Shown here piece by piece: positions 50,120 through 59,720 of a stretch of 64,000 nucleotides of DNA. Under the pieces are notes generated by a model, which had not been told where the DNA came from, ran no database searches, and saw only the letters and a program-made list of their open reading frames with translations. Where the stretch lies: NCBI GenBank assembly GCA_946221385.1, contig CAMIGX010000007.1:62001-126000 (forward strand). The letters run 5' to 3'. Numbering within the stretch: the first letter of the stretch is position 1; every line of letters starts with the position of its first letter. The translations under genes were made by a program, and so were the position numbers. The DNA comes from an uncultured Propionimicrobium sp. (lineage in GTDB: Bacteria > Actinomycetota > Actinomycetes > Propionibacteriales > Propionibacteriaceae).

Positions 50120-52606
50120 TCAGCCAACGACCAGGCTCAGCATCTTGGGCAGCTTAGCGATGACCTTACGGACTTGCTGATCTCCCATGGCGCGGCGCAC
50201 TGCAGCGTCCGCTAGCGCCAACTCGACGGCGTCATCCTCACTGATGTCGGGGCTGACCTCTAGCTTGCCGCGCACCTTGCCGTTGACCTGGACGACTAGG
50301 GTCACCGCATCGTCAACCAACAAGTCAGGCTGCGGCTGGGGCCAATCACTATTGGCCACCGACGGCGTCTCGCCGAGCATTTCCCACATTTCTTCGGCTA
50401 CATAGGGCGCGAACAAGCTCAACGCCTGAGCTGTGAACCGGGCCGCTTCACGAACTGCCGGATCGGCCGGACCAACGCCTGCGTCAATGACGCGTCGAGT
50501 GGCATTCACCAGTTCCATGACGCGCGCGACAGCCACATTGAACCGGCCATCGTCAATCAAGTCAGTGATCTGCTTGATCGTCTTGTGCGTCGTCTTGCGC
50601 AGCTCGACGTCGCCGTCAGCTGGGTCGGCGTCGATAGCAGATGTGACGTCCGCAGCCACCCGCCAGGCACGTTGCAAGAATTTCAGCGAACTGGCCGGCG
50701 ACACATCAGCCCAGTCAATATCGTCTTCGGGCGGGCCAGCGAAGACGACGGTCAACCGGACAGCGTCGACACCAAATTGGTCGATCTGCTCACCTAGATC
50801 GACGCCATTACCCAGCGATTTGCTCATCGCTTTGCCCTGGTTGATCACCTGCCCCTGGTTGAGCAGCCGCTCCATCGGCTCATCGAAATCGATTAGGCCC
50901 ATGTCATGCAGCACCTTGGCGAAAAAGCGCATGTACAACAGGTGCAAGATCGCGTGCTCGACGCCACCCACGTACTGCTGCACCGGCATCCAATGCGAGA
51001 CCTTGTCAGTATCGAATGGACCGGCTTCGTAACCCGGGCTGCAATAACGGTAGAAGTACCAAGAACTGTCGACGAAGGTGTCCATGGTGTCTGTATCGCG
51101 CTGGGCAGGATCGCTGCACTTGGGGCAAGCCACCGCCCGCCAAGACTCGGCGGCTTCACCTGCTAACGGCGAAGTGCCCTTGGGGGCTAGATCAGCACCA
51201 CGCAGGTCGGGCAACTCGACAGGCAGTTGATCATCGGGCACCGCCACTTCACCGCACTTCTCGCAGTGAATGATCGGGATCGGGCAACCCCAAAACCGCT
51301 GCCGACTAAGCAGCCAGTCGCGCAGCCGATAGTTAACCGTCGCGCGCCCGGTGCCACGCGCTTCCAGTTCGGCGTTGGCCGCCGCGATCCCGGCGGCCTT
51401 GTCACGCAAGCCGTCCAAAGGACCAGAGTTTTGATAGACGCCGTCACCTGCGGTCGCGATGCCGGTTTGGTTCGGGTCCTCTTCGCCGGTGTCGATGACC
51501 ACCCGTACCGGCAGGTCAAATTTGCGTGCGAAGTCCAAGTCTCGCTGGTCATGGGCAGGCACAGCCATGATCGCACCGGTCCCATATTCGGAAAGCACGT
51601 AGTCAGCAGCCCAGACCGGAACTTTCTCTCCGTTGACTGGATTGATGGCGTGCACGCCTAAGAAGACTCCGGTCTTCTCATGCGTGGTCGACTGCCGCTC
51701 AATCTCGGTGGATTTCTTGACCTGCTCCAAGTAATCCTCGAACGCCGGGCGCTGCTCGTCGCTGACTAGCTCGCTAGCTAATTCAGCGTCCGGTGCGACG
51801 ACCATGAAGGTAGCGCCATAGAGGGTGTCGGGACGGGTGGTGAAGACCGTCACCGGCTCAGTGCGTCCTTCGATCTGGAAGTCGACGTAGGCACCTTGTG
51901 ATCTACCGATCCAGTTGCGCTGCATCGCCAATACGCGTTCTGGCCAACCCGCTTCCAGCTTGCCCATGTCGTCGAGCAGGCGCTGCGCATAGTCAGTGAT
52001 CTTGAAATACCACTGGTTGAGCTTTCGCTTGGTCACTGCGGTCCCACAGCGCTCGCAAGCGCCGTTGACGACTTGCTCGTTGGCCAACACGGTCTGATCT
52101 TTTGGACACCAATTGACGTAGGAATCCTTGCGATAAGCCAGGCCGCGCTCAAAGAAGCGTAAGAAGAGCCATTGGGTCCAGCGATAGTATTCCGCGTCAC
52201 TGGTGTGCAGCTCGCGGGTCCAATCCAAGCTCAACCCGTAGCGCTTGAAAGAGTTCTTTTGAGTCTCGATGTTGCGGTAGGTCCACTCAGCTGGGTGCGA
52301 GTCGTTTCGGATCGCAGCATTCTCGGCTGGCAAGCCGAACGAGTCCCAGCCGATCGGGTGCAGCACCTCATAGCCCTGCATCCGCCACAATCGAGCGGGC
52401 ACGTCACCCATTGCATAGGCCTCTGCGTGACCCATGTGTAGATCACCGGAGGGATAGGGGAACATATCGAGCACATAGCGCCGGGGCTTATTGGACGCGT
52501 CATCAGCGACGAATGTCCGATCATCCTCCCAGAACTCTTGCCACTTCTCCTGGGCGGTCGTGGCGTCATATCCAGCCCGTTCAGGTGAATCAGCGATGTC
52601 GTTCAC
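50120..52606 (-). CDS. leuS: Leucyl-tRNA synthetase
   Basis: 828-aa class Ia synthetase. The HIGH box is YPSGDLHMGHAEAYAMGD and the KMSKS box is KAMSKSLGNGVDLGEQ. The inserted CP1 editing domain (about 225-420) is present, and zinc-binding cysteines are visible in INWCPKDQ-like (VNWCPKDQTVLANEQ), NGACERCGT, HCEKCGEV and ACPKCSDP. Full length. It starts at GTG 52606 with GGAGAG upstream. I saw no T-box or leader peptide in the 136 bases before it. Confidence 0.97.
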   Translation of the reverse strand: MNDIADSPERAGYDATTAQEKWQEFWEDDRTFVADDASNKPRRYVLDMFPYPSGDLHMGHAEAYAMGDVPARLWRMQGYEVLHPIGWDSFGLPAENAAIRNDSHPAEWTYRNIETQKNSFKRYGLSLDWTRELHTSDAEYYRWTQWLFLRFFERGLAYRKDSYVNWCPKDQTVLANEQVVNGACERCGTAVTKRKLNQWYFKITDYAQRLLDDMGKLEAGWPERVLAMQRNWIGRSQGAYVDFQIEGRTEPVTVFTTRPDTLYGATFMVVAPDAELASELVSDEQRPAFEDYLEQVKKSTEIERQSTTHEKTGVFLGVHAINPVNGEKVPVWAADYVLSEYGTGAIMAVPAHDQRDLDFARKFDLPVRVVIDTGEEDPNQTGIATAGDGVYQNSGPLDGLRDKAAGIAAANAELEARGTGRATVNYRLRDWLLSRQRFWGCPIPIIHCEKCGEVAVPDDQLPVELPDLRGADLAPKGTSPLAGEAAESWRAVACPKCSDPAQRDTDTMDTFVDSSWYFYRYCSPGYEAGPFDTDKVSHWMPVQQYVGGVEHAILHLLYMRFFAKVLHDMGLIDFDEPMERLLNQGQVINQGKAMSKSLGNGVDLGEQIDQFGVDAVRLTVVFAGPPEDDIDWADVSPASSLKFLQRAWRVAADVTSAIDADPADGDVELRKTTHKTIKQITDLIDDGRFNVAVARVMELVNATRRVIDAGVGPADPAVREAARFTAQALSLFAPYVAEEMWEMLGETPSVANSDWPQPQPDLLVDDAVTLVVQVNGKVRGKLEVSPDISEDDAVELALADAAVRRAMGDQQVRKVIAKLPKMLSLVVG

Positions 52607-52742
52607 TTGTGCTCTCCTATTTCCTTCGCCTCTTGCATAGCGACTGCCCTACTCTATCGCCGCTGGCCACACGGAATATCACCCGACCGACTGGGAAGTT
52701 CCAGCCTTTCAGCGTCAACCAAGCGACACGGCTGCGGAATAC

Positions 52743-53723
52743 TCATGCCACCTTCAGCTCAGCCATCTGGTCCCAGACCTGGGGGTCCGCAGCGGTCAGA
52801 TTCAATGCCTCTACTAAATGCAGCATCGAATAGTTCGCGTCGAGCTGTTTTCCGCGAACGATGCAAGCTACTTGCAAAGCGCCATTGCCGCTCAACCATG
52901 CCGCCATGCCCGCTAGACAAAGCGCCGGCAAGACTTCTTGGTCGGGAAGCTCTCTAACCACTGCCGTCCATAGCCGAACCAACTGTTGAGCGCTGTCGCG
53001 TTCCATCCGCAGCCAAGCTCGATCGCGTAACCGTACCTCTTGCACTAACAACCCGAGCAGCACTAAACGATGACGTTCAAGCTCTGAGCTCGTTGCATCG
53101 CAGATCAGGTCATCAAGCAGCTGACAGCGTTGTGTCAGGCTCATGTCTAGCAGCTTTGAACGTGCCCGCTGGACTTCTAATTCGGCAGCTTGTAGTTCAT
53201 CGGATGACAGCGCACGAACTTGCGCTTCAAGCTGGTCTCGACTCGCCAAAGCTGCCAGACCAGCGCCGATTGCTTCGGCCAAGATCGGCGCGTTTGAGCT
53301 GGGATAGGGGCTACCTGCTGACGGACAACAGGCTGAATCGACGCAGCCGCGGGACCAAAAGCGCTCGCCATCAGCGGCAATCGATTCGATGATGAGGTCT
53401 GCGTCAAACGCGATCTCCGCTAAGCCGAGGGCATCGTCAGCGAGTTGTCGGTCCTCGCTGTAAGCGACCAACAAGAACTCCGAGTCGGGACATCTTTGTT
53501 TGAGCATTTCAGCCATTGCAGCTAGATAGTCCGGCTGGAAACAAGCGGCAAGATCGACCCGAGATGTCAATCGCACTTGTCCCTCAGCAAGCACGAGGAC
53601 TACCAGCGAATCAGTTGGATGGAAACCCAATAGGTAGGGCACCAAAGCGATGACATCGCTGGGCTCGCTCATCTTAATTTGTGGCGCAGGCAGCGCAGCT
53701 TGTGCGGTGATTTGATTCGTCAT
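52743..53723 (-). CDS. DUF4192 family protein
   Basis: 326-aa actinobacterial DUF4192 protein. It contains the family's opening pattern MSEPSDVIALVPYLLGFHPT followed by DSLVVLVL, and a helical C-terminal half. The C-terminal part includes CLAGMAAWLSGNGALQVACI, which is typical. Function unknown; cytoplasmic by appearance. It is between leuS and a divergent membrane protein gene, with 136 bases to leuS. Confidence 0.88.
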   Translation of the reverse strand: MTNQITAQAALPAPQIKMSEPSDVIALVPYLLGFHPTDSLVVLVLAEGQVRLTSRVDLAACFQPDYLAAMAEMLKQRCPDSEFLLVAYSEDRQLADDALGLAEIAFDADLIIESIAADGERFWSRGCVDSACCPSAGSPYPSSNAPILAEAIGAGLAALASRDQLEAQVRALSSDELQAAELEVQRARSKLLDMSLTQRCQLLDDLICDATSSELERHRLVLLGLLVQEVRLRDRAWLRMERDSAQQLVRLWTAVVRELPDQEVLPALCLAGMAAWLSGNGALQVACIVRGKQLDANYSMLHLVEALNLTAADPQVWDQMAELKVA

Positions 53724-53847
53724 GCCGGGACTATGGGCGAATGCCTGCCGGATTTTTCAACAGGACAACACCTGCGCCGAAATGGACAACACCTGCCAGC
53801 TTGCAGACGGTTAGAAAGTCGACCGCATTGGGTACGCTGAACACATC

Positions 53848-54729
53848 ATGAGCACTCCAGACACGAACCGTCCCCAGCCGCCCGCTGCCGGCAGCGGCCA
53901 GTCGGGGGCGCCTCATGAAACTGGGCAAGAAAGCACGCATGGACCTGTGCAGCCCAGCAACTATCCCCCACAGCCCTATCCTGAGGCTGCTCAACAGTCC
54001 CCAAGCCAGACTCCGGGCGGCCCCTGGACCAGCCAACCATCGCCATGGTCTAGCGCGCAGCCGGAAAATGAAGCGGACCTGCGCGTTACGCAGACCCCTT
54101 ATGGCGATGTCAGTCAGCAGCCGACTGAGCTGTCGACGATACCGGCCGCGCCACAGCAGACTTTCAAACCCAAGCGCACCGGGGTGGGCGACTACGCGGC
54201 TGAGCCTGCGCAGGGTCCCCAAATTGAGCAATATCGACGTGGCTCGCTTTGGACATTCATCATCCCGCTGCTGGTCGTCTTAGCTGCTGGGGCACTGATT
54301 TGGTATGGCACTCGTCCACCGGAAGTCCCCACCGGACAGCCGACTCCCTCGTCATCGAGCCCATATCGTTCACGGACGCCCATCCCTACCTCCGCTGGCC
54401 TACCTGCAGCAGCTGAGTTCGTCAATAACCGCGTGGAAGGAACATTCTTTGTCGACTCTGCGAATTGGAATGGCAATCAGCTGACCGTCGCCGTGCGCAT
54501 TGAATTGCGGCAAGGCAATCTCAACTACCGATTTATGGCGATGGACGTCAAAAATGGCGGAGTGCTGCGCTCGACGTCTACCACCGGAGATCTGCGGAAA
54601 GGCAGCATGCGTGCCGGCGATACCGTCTCGGGCACCGTCATCTTCAATAAGGAACGTGAAGCGACCCAGATCGCGCTGAGCGATAGCGGATCCAGCGGCA
54701 GCCTGGCGATCATTCGTGTACCAGGCTAG
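53848..54729 (+). CDS. Single-pass membrane protein with disordered N-terminus
   Basis: 293 aa. The first 125 residues are Pro/Gln/Ser-rich and look disordered, cytoplasmic by the positive-inside rule. One membrane helix follows (about 132-152, FIIPLLVVLAAGALIWYG), then a Ser/Pro linker and a beta-rich external domain of about 110 residues (VEGTFFVDSANWNGNQLTVA, VSGTVIFNKEREATQI). The outer domain loosely resembles telobox/DUF4352-type immunoglobulin-like domains, but I cannot name a family with confidence. It is the last backbone gene before the tRNA-Ala island. Confidence 0.75.
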   Translation: MSTPDTNRPQPPAAGSGQSGAPHETGQESTHGPVQPSNYPPQPYPEAAQQSPSQTPGGPWTSQPSPWSSAQPENEADLRVTQTPYGDVSQQPTELSTIPAAPQQTFKPKRTGVGDYAAEPAQGPQIEQYRRGSLWTFIIPLLVVLAAGALIWYGTRPPEVPTGQPTPSSSSPYRSRTPIPTSAGLPAAAEFVNNRVEGTFFVDSANWNGNQLTVAVRIELRQGNLNYRFMAMDVKNGGVLRSTSTTGDLRKGSMRAGDTVSGTVIFNKEREATQIALSDSGSSGSLAIIRVPG

Positions 54730-54816
54730 CCGGCACCGCCTACGCAGCGATTTGAGCAAGCGCAAGCAATGAGCTATTGTAGTTAGTCGTCCTACCGGAC
54801 GAGGCATCAAATCCGC

Positions 54817-54889
54817 GGGGCTATGGCGCAGTTGGTAGCGCGCTTCCATGGCATGGAAGAGGTCAGGGGTTCGAATCCCCTTAGCTCCA
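54817..54889 (+). tRNA. tRNA-Ala (anticodon GGC)
   Basis: 73-base cloverleaf. The acceptor arm GGGGCTA pairs with TAGCTCC (one G-U), the D stem is GCGC/GCGC, the anticodon stem CTTCC/GGAAG encloses loop ATGGCAT with anticodon GGC, and the T arm is AGGGG-TTCGAAT-CCCCT. The discriminator is A; the CCA end is not encoded. It reads GCC and GCU alanine codons. Island DNA starts directly after its 3' end. Confidence 0.97.
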
Positions 54890-54894
54890 CGTAA

Positions 54895-55427
54895 AGTGTC
54901 TTACGGGAACACGCGACATCGCAAGATGTGGAGTGTTCCCATTTGGCTTCCTCTCCCTCGCCGCCGCAGCTGTTGTGTGCTTCGCGGACGATGGTGGCGA
55001 AAGGCTCCGCGAGACGTGGGTGTAGCTGTTCGCCATCGGTGATGTCGAGCCGGGTGTAGAACGCTTGGTTCGCCGGTCTCCGGTTGGCGTCGCCTGATCG
55101 GGTGTAGGCACGGCGGACGTCTGTGAGGAGCCGCAGGCTGTCGTGGAGGAATGCTCGGCTGCCGGCGTGGTGCTCGTCGTGCTCGGCGAGGCGCTGGTTC
55201 ACGTCGGCGAGGCCTGCCCGGATGCGGTCTTGATGCCGTTTCAGGGTCGGAAGGTCGATGACGTCGGCGAAGTGCGCGGCGAGCAGCTTGTCACTCTCGG
55301 CTTCGAGTTTGGCTCGCTGTGCCGTGAGGTCAGCAATCTCCTGGTCGCGGTCGGCCACGCGCTTGTCGAATGTCGCATCCACCTGCTGAGCGAGGTCGCG
55401 GTAGGTCTGGTCGCTGATCGTGATCCG
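54895..55427 (-). pseudogene. Large serine recombinase, C-terminal remnant
   Basis: Only the C-terminal coiled-coil and tail of a large serine integrase remain: ISDQTYRDLAQQVDATFDKR, RDQEIADLTAQRAKLEAESD, LKRHQDRIRAGLADVNQRL and NQAFYTRLDITDGEQLHPRL. The catalytic Ser domain and most of the recombinase domain are absent. The frame runs on through the antisense strand of the tRNA to 54807, giving the familiar artefactual VELRGFEPLTSSMPW tail, so the natural stop has been lost. Upstream it is joined out of frame to a TetR fragment. It marks the edge of an integrated element that can no longer excise on its own. Confidence 0.8.
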
Positions 55428-55641
55428 CGTGGCCGCGCATGTGAGTGATTGCATCCAGCGCCAGGTCTTCCTTGCCCCGGTAGTGATGGTACATGCTCCC
55501 GTGTCCGGCCCCGGAGCGCTGCTAGAACATCTGCAGACTCGTCGCATCGAACCCGCGCTCAGCCAGCAGCGCGCACCCGGCAGCGACGAGCTTCTGCTTC
55601 GAGTCATACGCCGGACGCCCTGGATCCCGCCCCTTCTCCAT
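55424..55641 (-). pseudogene. TetR-family regulator fragment with internal amber codon
   Basis: Hand translation from ATG 55641 (GGAGG 6 bases upstream) gives KQKLVAAGCALLAERGFDAT, then SLQMF, a TAG at 55524-55522 in place of residue 40, and in the same frame QRSGAGHGSMYHHYRGKEDL. This is an intact TetR helix-turn-helix apart from the stop. Homology fades near residue 72, where the sequence switches to the recombinase remnant in another frame. The ligand-binding domain is missing, so it is inactive twice over. Confidence 0.8.
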
Positions 55642-55842
55642 CGCAGACCTCCTTGGGATGCACATCCGCTATTCCATGCAAAGTATTACGGCGGCCTGCG
55701 GGTGGCGCAGTCCTGGACTTCTGCCAGCCACGGGCATGTCCACGCCACACTGTGCCGGGTCTTTCCGTGTAGACCGGAGTTACCCCGAGTAGGATCGGAT
55801 CAAACCGTTCATACCCGGTCGATCCCACCCTGGAGGACTTGA

Positions 55843-56043
55843 GTGCCTGAGCCTTGGCTGTCTGCGGACGACATCGCCGCCCACCTCGGGGTCACCAAAG
55901 ACACCGTCTACACCTGGATCGCTGAGAAGGACATGCCAGCTCACAAAGTCAGACGCCTCTGGAACTTCCAAGCCAGCGAGATCGACGAGTGGGTGCGCCG
56001 AGGTGGTGCTGCTGCACGCACGACACGGAGCCCGACTGAGTAG
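55843..56043 (+). CDS. Excisionase-like helix-turn-helix protein
   Basis: 66-aa MerR/excisionase-fold DNA-binding protein: PWLSADDIAAHLGVTKDTVY, then TWIAEKDMPAHKVRRLWNF and SEIDEWVRRGG. It starts at GTG 55843 with GGAGG 7 bases upstream. Such AlpA/Xis-like proteins act as excision directionality factors or as regulators of defence operons. It lies 77 bases before the helicase gene, on the same strand, so it may control it. Confidence 0.85.
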   Translation: MPEPWLSADDIAAHLGVTKDTVYTWIAEKDMPAHKVRRLWNFQASEIDEWVRRGGAAARTTRSPTE

Positions 56044-56120
56044 AACGGCTTCGGCCCGGCAGGAATGTCGGAGCCCGAACGTATCATGGTCGACTGCCCT
56101 GAAACTGGAAGGAGGTGCCC

Positions 56121-59100
56121 GTGAGTGAGACGACCGTGACGCCCGTGAGTCTCGCGACGCTGCGAGCTGGGCAGCGCCTCCGCGGCCTGGTGCCGGGGCA
56201 GACGGTCACCCTAATGTTCATCGACCCTATCGACGCCGAGCTGTTCGAGGTCTTCTACCGCGACGACTCCGGCCGCAGCGGCGCACGCGCGATCACCGAC
56301 GCGGATGCGGCACGCTTCGAGGTCGCGGACGACTTCGACTCCGCTCCTGCCTACGATGCCGACCCGGACGAGTTCCGGCTCGCGGCCGAGGCGCTGCGGA
56401 TCAAGTACGCGGCGCTGTACGACCCGATGGTCGCGGTCAACAGCTCGGACGTTGACCCACTGCCGCACCAGATTCGCGCGGTCTACGAGGAGCTACTGCC
56501 GCGCATCCCGCTGCGTTTCCTGCTGGCCGACGACCCCGGCGCAGGCAAGACGATCATGGCCGGGCTGTACCTGAAGGAACTGATCCTGCGCTCGGACTGC
56601 GAACGCGCGATCATCGTCGCTCCCGGCGGGCTCGTGGAGCAGTGGCGCGAGGAACTCAGCCAGAAGTTCGACCTGCGCTTCGAAATCTTCAGCCGCCAAA
56701 TGGTCGATGACGCCCAGGGACGCAACGTCTTCGCCGAGCACCCATTCCTGATCGCCCGCATGGACCAGCTCTCCCGCAGCGAAGACCTGACCGAGCAGCT
56801 CAGCGAGGTAACCTGGGATGTGGCCGTCGTTGACGAGGCCCACCGCATGTCTGCCCACTACTCGTCCTGGGCCGGCGAGGTCGATGAAACCAAGCGCTTC
56901 AAACTCGGCCGCCTGCTGTCAGAGACCGCACACAACTTCCTGCTGATGACCGCGACCCCGCACGCGGGCAAGGAAGAGGACTTCCAGCTGTTCATGTCGC
57001 TGCTGGATCGCGACCGCTTCGAGGGCCAGTACCGGCAAGGCGTGCACCGCACCAACACCGACGGTCTGATGCGTCGCATGGTGAAGGAAGACTTGCTCAC
57101 CTTCGAGGGCAAGCCGCTGTTCCCCGAACGCAAGGCCTACACCGTCGAGTACGACCTGAGCCCGGCAGAGCGAGACCTCTACGAACAGGTCACCGAGTAT
57201 GTCCGCACCGAGATGGGACGGGCCGAGCGGATCGCCCAGGCCGGGGATAAGAAGCGCGGCAACAACGTCGGGTTCGCGCTCACTGTGCTGCAACGCCGCC
57301 TGGCCTCCAGCCCCGAGGCGATCCTGCGGTCCCTGGAACGACGCCAGCAGCGCCTCGACACGAAACTGCGCGACTTGCAGCGCATCACCGACGACGCCCG
57401 ATTCAGTACCTCTATCGCCTCGCACATCGACGAATGGACCACGGGCAAGATCACGCTCGATTTCGGGAGCGACGCACTGCCCGCGTTTTCGATCAAGGAC
57501 TTCGAGGACTTCGACGAGGAGACCACCGATGAGGAGCGCGCTCAGTTTGAGGAGCAGGCCGATCAGGTTGTCGATCTTGCCACGGCCGCTCAGACGATCC
57601 CCGAGCTGCGGGCAGAGATCGCGATCCTTGAAGATCTCATCAAAGTAGCCCGCCGCGTCCGGCTGCAAGACGATGACAAGAAGTGGGTACAGCTGCGCAC
57701 CATCCTCGACGAGCAGCTCCTGACCCACGACGGCTCGGGCGATGCTCGCAAGATAATCATCTTCACCGAGCACCGCGACACCCTTGACTACCTGCAAGCC
57801 AAGATCACCGCCCAGTTCGGCCGCGCCGATTCGGTCATCACCATCCACGGTGGCACCCGACGCGAAGACCGAAAGCTCGCCCGCGAACGCTTCACCCACA
57901 ACCCCGACACCGTGGTCCTGCTGGCCACGGACGCCGCCGGGGAAGGCCTGAACCTTCAACGTGCGCACCTGATGGTGAACTACGACCTGCCATGGAACCC
58001 GAACCGCATCGAGCAGCGCTTTGGCCGCATCCACCGCATCGGCCAGCGCGAGGTCTGCCACATGTGGAACATGGTCGCCCGCGACACCCGCGAGGGCGAC
58101 GTGTTCACACGGCTGCTGGCGAAGATCGACCAGATGTCAATCGCCTACAACGGCAACCTGTTCAACGTGCTCGGCGACGCCGACGCCTTCCAGGAGCGTT
58201 CGCTGCGTGACCTGCTGATCGAGGCGATCCGCTACGGCGACCAGCCCCAGGTCAAGGCCAAGCTCGACCGGATCATCGACGCCGGCGTCTCCCACGGCCT
58301 CGACGAGATGCTCGCCGAGCGCGCGCTCCACCCCGAGATGTTCTCCGCCCTCAACCTGGACGAGGTGCGGGCACGGATGGAGAAGGCCCGCGAACGACGC
58401 CTCCAGCCCGGCTACATTGCAGCCTTCTTCATTCCAGCGTTCGAGCGGCTCGGCGGGCGCATCCGCAAGCGAGAGAACGGACGCTATGAGATCACCCGTG
58501 TCCCGGCCCGCGTCATCGATACCGCGCGTCGCCTCAACCGATGGGCACCCGTCGCTGAGCAATACGAGCGCGTCACCTTCGAACTCTCACGGATGCACCC
58601 CGACGGCCTTGCCGACGCCTCCCTCATCGCACCGGGCCATCCGCTGCTGCACGCCGTGATCGAGGCAACCATCGATGACCTCGGCCCCACCCTCAAGCAG
58701 GGCACGGTGCTGGTTGATCGACGCTCCAAGCAGACCGATGCGCCGATGCTGATGTTCAGCGTCGAGCAGCGCATCGAGAACACCGCAGACGACGCCGACA
58801 CCGTCTCGCACCACTTCGACTACCCCCTCCTCGAACAAGACGGCACCGTCACCATCTCCGCAGCGCCCCCGTACCTCGACTACGACCGCCCCGACTCGAC
58901 CGAGACCGAAGCCATCGCTGAGATCGCGGGCAGCGACTGGGCGCGGCAGAACCACGAGAAGCTCGTGCGCGCCTGGGCCTACCGCGAAGGGCTCCAGCCC
59001 CGCATGGACGAGATCAAAACCCGCCTCGACATCGAGACCGCGCGCACCCGGGCACAGGTCAAGGATCGACTGCTCGCCGAGATCAACCACTGGGACCGCG

Positions 59101-59720
59101 AACACAACCGCCTCGAAGCACTCGAACGAGGAGGCACCGTCGGCAGGCTCCGCGCCGAGACCGCACTCGTCCGTGCCCGACAGCTCGATGAACGCCTGAG
59201 CCACCGACTCGAACAACTCGACGAGGCCGCCAACCTTGTCGCCGTGCCCGCCGTGATCCGTGGCGCAGCACTCGTCATTCCTAGCGCGCTCCTCGTGACG
59301 GACGCCGAGCCTGATTCGCAGACCTTCGCAGGTCAGACTGAGGAAGTTGAGCGTCGAGCAGTCGAAGCCGTGCTCGCCGCCGAGCGAGCACTCGGCCGCG
59401 AGCCGGTTGAGATGCCGCGCAACAATCCCGGCTACGACATCCAGTCCACCGACCAGAACGGCTTCGTCCACTACATCGAGGTCAAGGGCCGCATCGAAGG
59501 CTCCGACACCTTCACCATCACCACGAACGAGATCACCTTCGCCCAGACCCAAGGTGACCGGCACCGGCTCGCCCTGGTCGAGGTCTCGACGAGCGGTGCT
59601 GACGACGACCGATTGCGTTACGTGAGTGACGCCTTTACCCACCTTGAGCCATCCGCGACCACTCGTTCCTACAACGAGGTCTGGCACGACTATTGGGAGC
59701 GCGGAGGGCCACCGCGATGA
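56121..59720 (+). CDS. SNF2-type helicase with C-terminal DUF3883 domain
   Basis: 1199-aa SF2 ATPase. Walker A is LADDPGAGKTIMAG (about 137-148), box II is VVDEAHRMSA (about 238), motif III is MTATPH, and motif VI is QRFGRIHRIGQREV (about 631). Between them EHRDTLDYL and LLATDAAGEGLNLQ mark the second RecA lobe. The C-terminus (about 1095-1180, NNPGYDIQSTDQNGFVHYIE, VKGR) is DUF3883, a PD-(D/E)XK-like domain with D-x(n)-ExK pattern. AAGGAGG 5 bases before GTG 56121 fixes the start. It resembles helicases of DISARM-like defence loci. It overlaps the methyltransferase by 4 bases. GC is high (41 of 60 in 59041-59100). Confidence 0.88.
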   Translation: MSETTVTPVSLATLRAGQRLRGLVPGQTVTLMFIDPIDAELFEVFYRDDSGRSGARAITDADAARFEVADDFDSAPAYDADPDEFRLAAEALRIKYAALYDPMVAVNSSDVDPLPHQIRAVYEELLPRIPLRFLLADDPGAGKTIMAGLYLKELILRSDCERAIIVAPGGLVEQWREELSQKFDLRFEIFSRQMVDDAQGRNVFAEHPFLIARMDQLSRSEDLTEQLSEVTWDVAVVDEAHRMSAHYSSWAGEVDETKRFKLGRLLSETAHNFLLMTATPHAGKEEDFQLFMSLLDRDRFEGQYRQGVHRTNTDGLMRRMVKEDLLTFEGKPLFPERKAYTVEYDLSPAERDLYEQVTEYVRTEMGRAERIAQAGDKKRGNNVGFALTVLQRRLASSPEAILRSLERRQQRLDTKLRDLQRITDDARFSTSIASHIDEWTTGKITLDFGSDALPAFSIKDFEDFDEETTDEERAQFEEQADQVVDLATAAQTIPELRAEIAILEDLIKVARRVRLQDDDKKWVQLRTILDEQLLTHDGSGDARKIIIFTEHRDTLDYLQAKITAQFGRADSVITIHGGTRREDRKLARERFTHNPDTVVLLATDAAGEGLNLQRAHLMVNYDLPWNPNRIEQRFGRIHRIGQREVCHMWNMVARDTREGDVFTRLLAKIDQMSIAYNGNLFNVLGDADAFQERSLRDLLIEAIRYGDQPQVKAKLDRIIDAGVSHGLDEMLAERALHPEMFSALNLDEVRARMEKARERRLQPGYIAAFFIPAFERLGGRIRKRENGRYEITRVPARVIDTARRLNRWAPVAEQYERVTFELSRMHPDGLADASLIAPGHPLLHAVIEATIDDLGPTLKQGTVLVDRRSKQTDAPMLMFSVEQRIENTADDADTVSHHFDYPLLEQDGTVTISAAPPYLDYDRPDSTETEAIAEIAGSDWARQNHEKLVRAWAYREGLQPRMDEIKTRLDIETARTRAQVKDRLLAEINHWDREHNRLEALERGGTVGRLRAETALVRARQLDERLSHRLEQLDEAANLVAVPAVIRGAALVIPSALLVTDAEPDSQTFAGQTEEVERRAVEAVLAAERALGREPVEMPRNNPGYDIQSTDQNGFVHYIEVKGRIEGSDTFTITTNEITFAQTQGDRHRLALVEVSTSGADDDRLRYVSDAFTHLEPSATTRSYNEVWHDYWERGGPPR

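Noticed and set aside
52607..52742. T-box or leader peptide in front of leuS
   Set aside because: The 136-base gap shows neither a T-box core sequence nor a Leu-rich short frame with a start.
53731..54231. 166-codon minus-strand frame opposite the membrane protein
   Set aside because: Arg-rich, no ribosome site, and opposite a frame with a clear membrane helix and start.
54807..54894. Open frame tail encoding VELRGFEPLTSSMPW on the minus strand
   Set aside because: This is the antisense translation of the tRNA-Ala gene, a well-known artefact, and not a real protein C-terminus.
56919..58061. 380-codon open frame antisense to the helicase gene (and a similar 385-codon one at 58587-59744)
   Set aside because: High GC makes long antisense frames common; both lie entirely opposite a gene with clear helicase motifs and show no recognisable domain.
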